Origin: Flavobacteriales bacterium
GTDB lineage: Bacteria > Bacteroidota > Bacteroidia > Flavobacteriales_D > Parvicellaceae
Direction of reading: 5' to 3'
Length of the DNA stretch: 64,000 nucleotides
NCBI GenBank assembly: GCA_018401455.1
Contig: JAGYKU010000007.1
Coordinates: 16,743 to 80,742, forward strand
Position 1 is the stretch's first letter; each line of letters begins with the position of its first letter. Made by a program: the position numbers and the translations under genes. The notes beneath the pieces are model-generated. The model worked only from the letters and a program-made list of their open reading frames with translations, was not told where the DNA came from and did not search any database. Shown here piece after piece: positions 60,687 to 64,000 of this stretch.

Positions 60687-62834
60687 TTGAAATTAGCGAT
60701 ACTACATACATTAATTCTAAGCGTATTAACGTTGACTGTTTTGGGTCAATCAGAAAAGCAACTTGAAAATCAAGCGCAAAAAAATTATATTATTGAACAA
60801 AGCATAGAGGTGCTTGCAGAAAATTTAGAAAACGAAGATGCAGATTTTCAAACATTATTAGATATTCTTTCGATATACTATGAAAAACCTATCAACTTGA
60901 ATAGGAAAGACATTAAAGAAGATTTGTTACAATTAATGCTACTTACTGAATATCAAATTGAAAGTTTGTTATCACACATTGATCAAAATGGAAAGTTAAT
61001 ATCGATTTACGAACTTCAAGCAATTCCTGGTTTTGATACAAAAACCATCAGAAACATTATGCCTTTTGTGACTGTTAATACCAATTTTGATTCACCTCAC
61101 ACAAGTGTTGAAGACTTATTCAAAAATGCAACGAATGAACTTTTTATTCGTTATTCAAGAGTGCTAGAAGAACAACGTGGTTTTTCAGATATTTCTGATG
61201 AAGATTGGCAAAATAGCCCAAACAGTAGATATTTAGGACAACCCGATAGATTGTATATGAGATATAGATTTAAATATCTTACCAATTTAAGCGTTGGCTT
61301 CACGATGGAAAAAGACCCTGGAGAGACTATGTTTGGGAATAAAAGAGCAGAAGAGCTTCACGGAATCAAAACCAACAAAGGATTTGATTTTTATTCTGCA
61401 CATTTTTTTATAAAGGATGTTGGTCCAATTAAAGCTCTTGCTGTTGGAGATTTTCAAGCACAATTTGGTCAAGGACTTACTTTTTGGTCTGGATTAGCTT
61501 TTGGTAAATCCATTAATATTCTTACTGCTAAGAGAAATGCTCCAGGATTGAGACCTTATACTTCTGTAGATGAAAATCTTTTTTTAAGAGGAGCTGGAGT
61601 TACGCTAGGAGTGAAGAAAAATTTTGAATTTACAGCATTTGGTTCTAGCAAAAAAATAGACGCAAATATTACGAGTTCAAGAGATACAACTGATGGAAGT
61701 ATTGAGAACATTGCTGTGAGTAGTTTTCAGGCGACTGGTTCTCACGCTACTATTGGAGAGTTAGAAGATAAGCAATCCATTCAAGAAAATATTGCAGGTG
61801 GGAGATTTGCATTTGTTTCGAGACGAGTAAATGTTGGGTTAATTGGTTCACACACTACTTACGGTGGTGATCTCCAAAGAAATTTGAGTACTTACAATCA
61901 ATTTCAATTTAATAGTAATTCAAATACAGTAGTAGGATTGGATTACAGTTTCATCTACAAAAATTTCAACTTTTTTGGTGAAGGAGCAAGAAGTGCAAAC
62001 GGAGGAACTGGGTTAGTAAGTGGTGTTTTGGCTTCTCTTGGTACTAATATGTCTTTTACTGCTTTATATAGAAATTATAGCAAAGATTTTCAAAATTTAA
62101 AAAGTATTGCTTTTGCCGAAAGTAGTACCAATGTTAATGAAAAAGGAATTTACCTCGGATTTGATGGAAAAATCAATAAAAACTGGACAGTTTCGGCTTA
62201 TATGGATCAATTTGAGTTTCCTTGGTTGAGATTTAGAACCAATTCTGTCAAAACTTCTGGATATGACGGGATTCTTCAAATTAGATATAAGCCCTCAAGA
62301 AATTTGGATATGTACGGAAGGGTAAGAATGAGAAATAGACCTATAGATACGGATTTACAAGTCACAGATATTCCATACGTTGTGGAAGCTCATCAAAACA
62401 ATTATAGATTTAATATTGTATATAAAATTTCTCCTGCTGTACGTTTACAAAGTAGGGTAGAATATGTAACCTATGAAAGAGGTGGTGGTCAAAAAGAGAG
62501 TGGTTATTTAGTTTTTCAAGACATCAATGTAAAGCCAATGTCAAGCAAGTTTTCTTTCAGTTTTAGATATGCTATATTTGACACAGAAAGTTTCAATACT
62601 AGATTCTATGCTTACGAAAATGATGTGCTTTACTTCTTTGCTATTCCCGCTTATGCTAATAGAGGAACAAGAACTTATTTAACTGCAAGATATAAAGCGT
62701 CTAAAACAATCGACATCTGGTTGCGTTACGGACAGTGGTTTTACAATAACGTAGAAACCATAGGCTCAGGATTAAACGAAATTACTGGTAATACCAAATC
62801 AGAAGTGAGAGCGCTTTTGGTGTTGAGGTTTTAA
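60687..62834 (+). CDS. Helix-hairpin-helix/ComEA-like N-terminus fused to outer-membrane beta-barrel
   Basis: LISIYELQAIPGFDTKTIRNIMPFV (HhH); long beta-rich C-terminus. Confidence 0.7.
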   Translation: MKLAILHTLILSVLTLTVLGQSEKQLENQAQKNYIIEQSIEVLAENLENEDADFQTLLDILSIYYEKPINLNRKDIKEDLLQLMLLTEYQIESLLSHIDQNGKLISIYELQAIPGFDTKTIRNIMPFVTVNTNFDSPHTSVEDLFKNATNELFIRYSRVLEEQRGFSDISDEDWQNSPNSRYLGQPDRLYMRYRFKYLTNLSVGFTMEKDPGETMFGNKRAEELHGIKTNKGFDFYSAHFFIKDVGPIKALAVGDFQAQFGQGLTFWSGLAFGKSINILTAKRNAPGLRPYTSVDENLFLRGAGVTLGVKKNFEFTAFGSSKKIDANITSSRDTTDGSIENIAVSSFQATGSHATIGELEDKQSIQENIAGGRFAFVSRRVNVGLIGSHTTYGGDLQRNLSTYNQFQFNSNSNTVVGLDYSFIYKNFNFFGEGARSANGGTGLVSGVLASLGTNMSFTALYRNYSKDFQNLKSIAFAESSTNVNEKGIYLGFDGKINKNWTVSAYMDQFEFPWLRFRTNSVKTSGYDGILQIRYKPSRNLDMYGRVRMRNRPIDTDLQVTDIPYVVEAHQNNYRFNIVYKISPAVRLQSRVEYVTYERGGGQKESGYLVFQDINVKPMSSKFSFSFRYAIFDTESFNTRFYAYENDVLYFFAIPAYANRGTRTYLTARYKASKTIDIWLRYGQWFYNNVETIGSGLNEITGNTKSEVRALLVLRF

Positions 62835-62990
62835 TTTTATTGTATAAAGTCTTTTGTCTCCTACGTTCAATGTATTTTTATGCAAGAACTTAAACTCTTA
62901 GTGCCTTTTTGTGGTTTGTAAAATGAGTCACGACTAAAAAATCAAGATCAATAGATTAAGTTAAAATACAATAGGAACCAATTACCAATT

Positions 62991-64000
62991 TTAAAACCTT
63001 CCTCTACCTCCAGTGGTGTATTTATATCCGAATCCCATTCTGTATCTTACAAAAAACTCATAAGCACCAAAACCACCTGATGCAACTCTAAGTTTACTAA
63101 AATTCACATCATAACCTACTCCTGCGGTAATTCCTGATATATTGAAAGCGCCAGTAAATATAACAGCGTCATTCATTCTTAAAAAAGAACCTAAACTAAA
63201 AGATGTTTCGTCATAATATCCAGTATAGTGCGAAGCTTCTTTAATAAAATACTTAATGTCTGTTCCAAAGGTAAATTCCATATTAGGTCCTTGAAAAAAT
63301 GCAAATATTCCCGGATCGAAAGCGATTCTTTTGTATGGAACTCTGTATTCGGGGAAAAAAGTAAAAGAAACACCTCTTTTGAGCATATCACCAGAATTGA
63401 TAAAAGAAACATCTTGATTAATAATATGCGTAACTGCCAATCCACCTTCTACATCTATATATTCGTTAATAGGTCCATAAAAATAAACTCCCGCATTTAA
63501 GTCGAACATTGAGTTGGCTTCGTTGTAAAAAGGCTCAAAATTATAAACACTTTGGTCGTATCCATTTCCAACCCATTGATTGCCCCAAGTAAAATTGTTG
63601 AAATTTATTTTGTATTGTGCTAAACCTGTTTGAGCGCCTACGGAAATGTAAAAATCTTTTTTAACCTCAACCGCATAGCTCATTGCTAAACCAAAGTTGG
63701 AATTGACCATACTTCCATCACCTGCTTGATCTCTGTAATAAACCAACCCAATTCCCACGACACCATTATCGATTTGCTTTTGAAGTATTTTACCATCTGC
63801 AGAAAAGTTGATGGTTCTAAATGGATTGGCAGTCACACTACCCCATTGGTCTCTATAGCTAGAAAAAACTCTTCCATTTCCGTTGAACATTCCTGCAGCA
63901 GCAGGATTGTATCCAACAGAATTTCCATAAAACATAGAATAATGCCTTTCGGTTTGACCAAATGTTTGGTTGATTCCCAATACAAAAACCGCTAAAAATA
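62991..64000 (-). CDS. PorP/SprF family type IX secretion membrane protein, N-terminus cut by window edge
   Basis: FGQTERHYSMFYGNSVGYNPAAAGMFNGNGRVFSSYRDQWGSV; frame stays open (FLAVFVLGINQTFGQ) to window end. Confidence 0.88.
   Translation of the reverse strand, partial: FLAVFVLGINQTFGQTERHYSMFYGNSVGYNPAAAGMFNGNGRVFSSYRDQWGSVTANPFRTINFSADGKILQKQIDNGVVGIGLVYYRDQAGDGSMVNSNFGLAMSYAVEVKKDFYISVGAQTGLAQYKINFNNFTWGNQWVGNGYDQSVYNFEPFYNEANSMFDLNAGVYFYGPINEYIDVEGGLAVTHIINQDVSFINSGDMLKRGVSFTFFPEYRVPYKRIAFDPGIFAFFQGPNMEFTFGTDIKYFIKEASHYTGYYDETSFSLGSFLRMNDAVIFTGAFNISGITAGVGYDVNFSKLRVASGGFGAYEFFVRYRMGFGYKYTTGGRGRF

Overview
AT-rich Bacteroidota (Flavobacteriia-like) chromosomal window. Most of it is clean, densely coding sequence: a SCO1-like fragment, uvrB, rbfA, tsaE, alanine dehydrogenase, secG, groES/groEL, a LemA-like + TPM pair, comM/yifB, radA, a plsC-like gene, pheT, and several type IX secretion/gliding components (two PorP/SprF proteins, an OmpA/PD40 protein, a giant SprB-like adhesin with a T9SS type-B C-terminus). 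Three things stand out. (1) ~15.0-20.5 kb carries at least seven imperfect-palindrome sites bounded by RYYYAAC / GTTRRRY-like core motifs. They separate short cassettes, and in five of the six the ORF starts on the minus strand just past a core site. This looks like an integron-cassette array without an integrase in view (CALIN-like). (2) ~38.7-53.6 kb is a compact cluster: three tandem sulfotransferases, MBOAT + SGNH, three Asp/Asn beta-hydroxylase-like proteins, GNAT, GT2, SDR, KASIII-ACP-KASIII and a TMTC-like TPR membrane protein. It probably makes an acylated, sulfated glycan or lipid. (3) Two promoter-plus-terminator small RNA candidates lie at ~8.29-8.36 kb (minus) and ~12.23-12.36 kb (plus), the second with a possible pseudoknot. 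The stretch ~13.95-24.62 kb, and also ~35.7-37.6 kb and ~42.0 kb, is full of frameshifts even in conserved genes (tpx, HI0933 flavoprotein). The right end of the first stretch joins two truncated genes abruptly, which suggests sequence error or a misassembly. Anything inside it needs read-level confirmation. No rRNA, tRNA or CRISPR was recognised.
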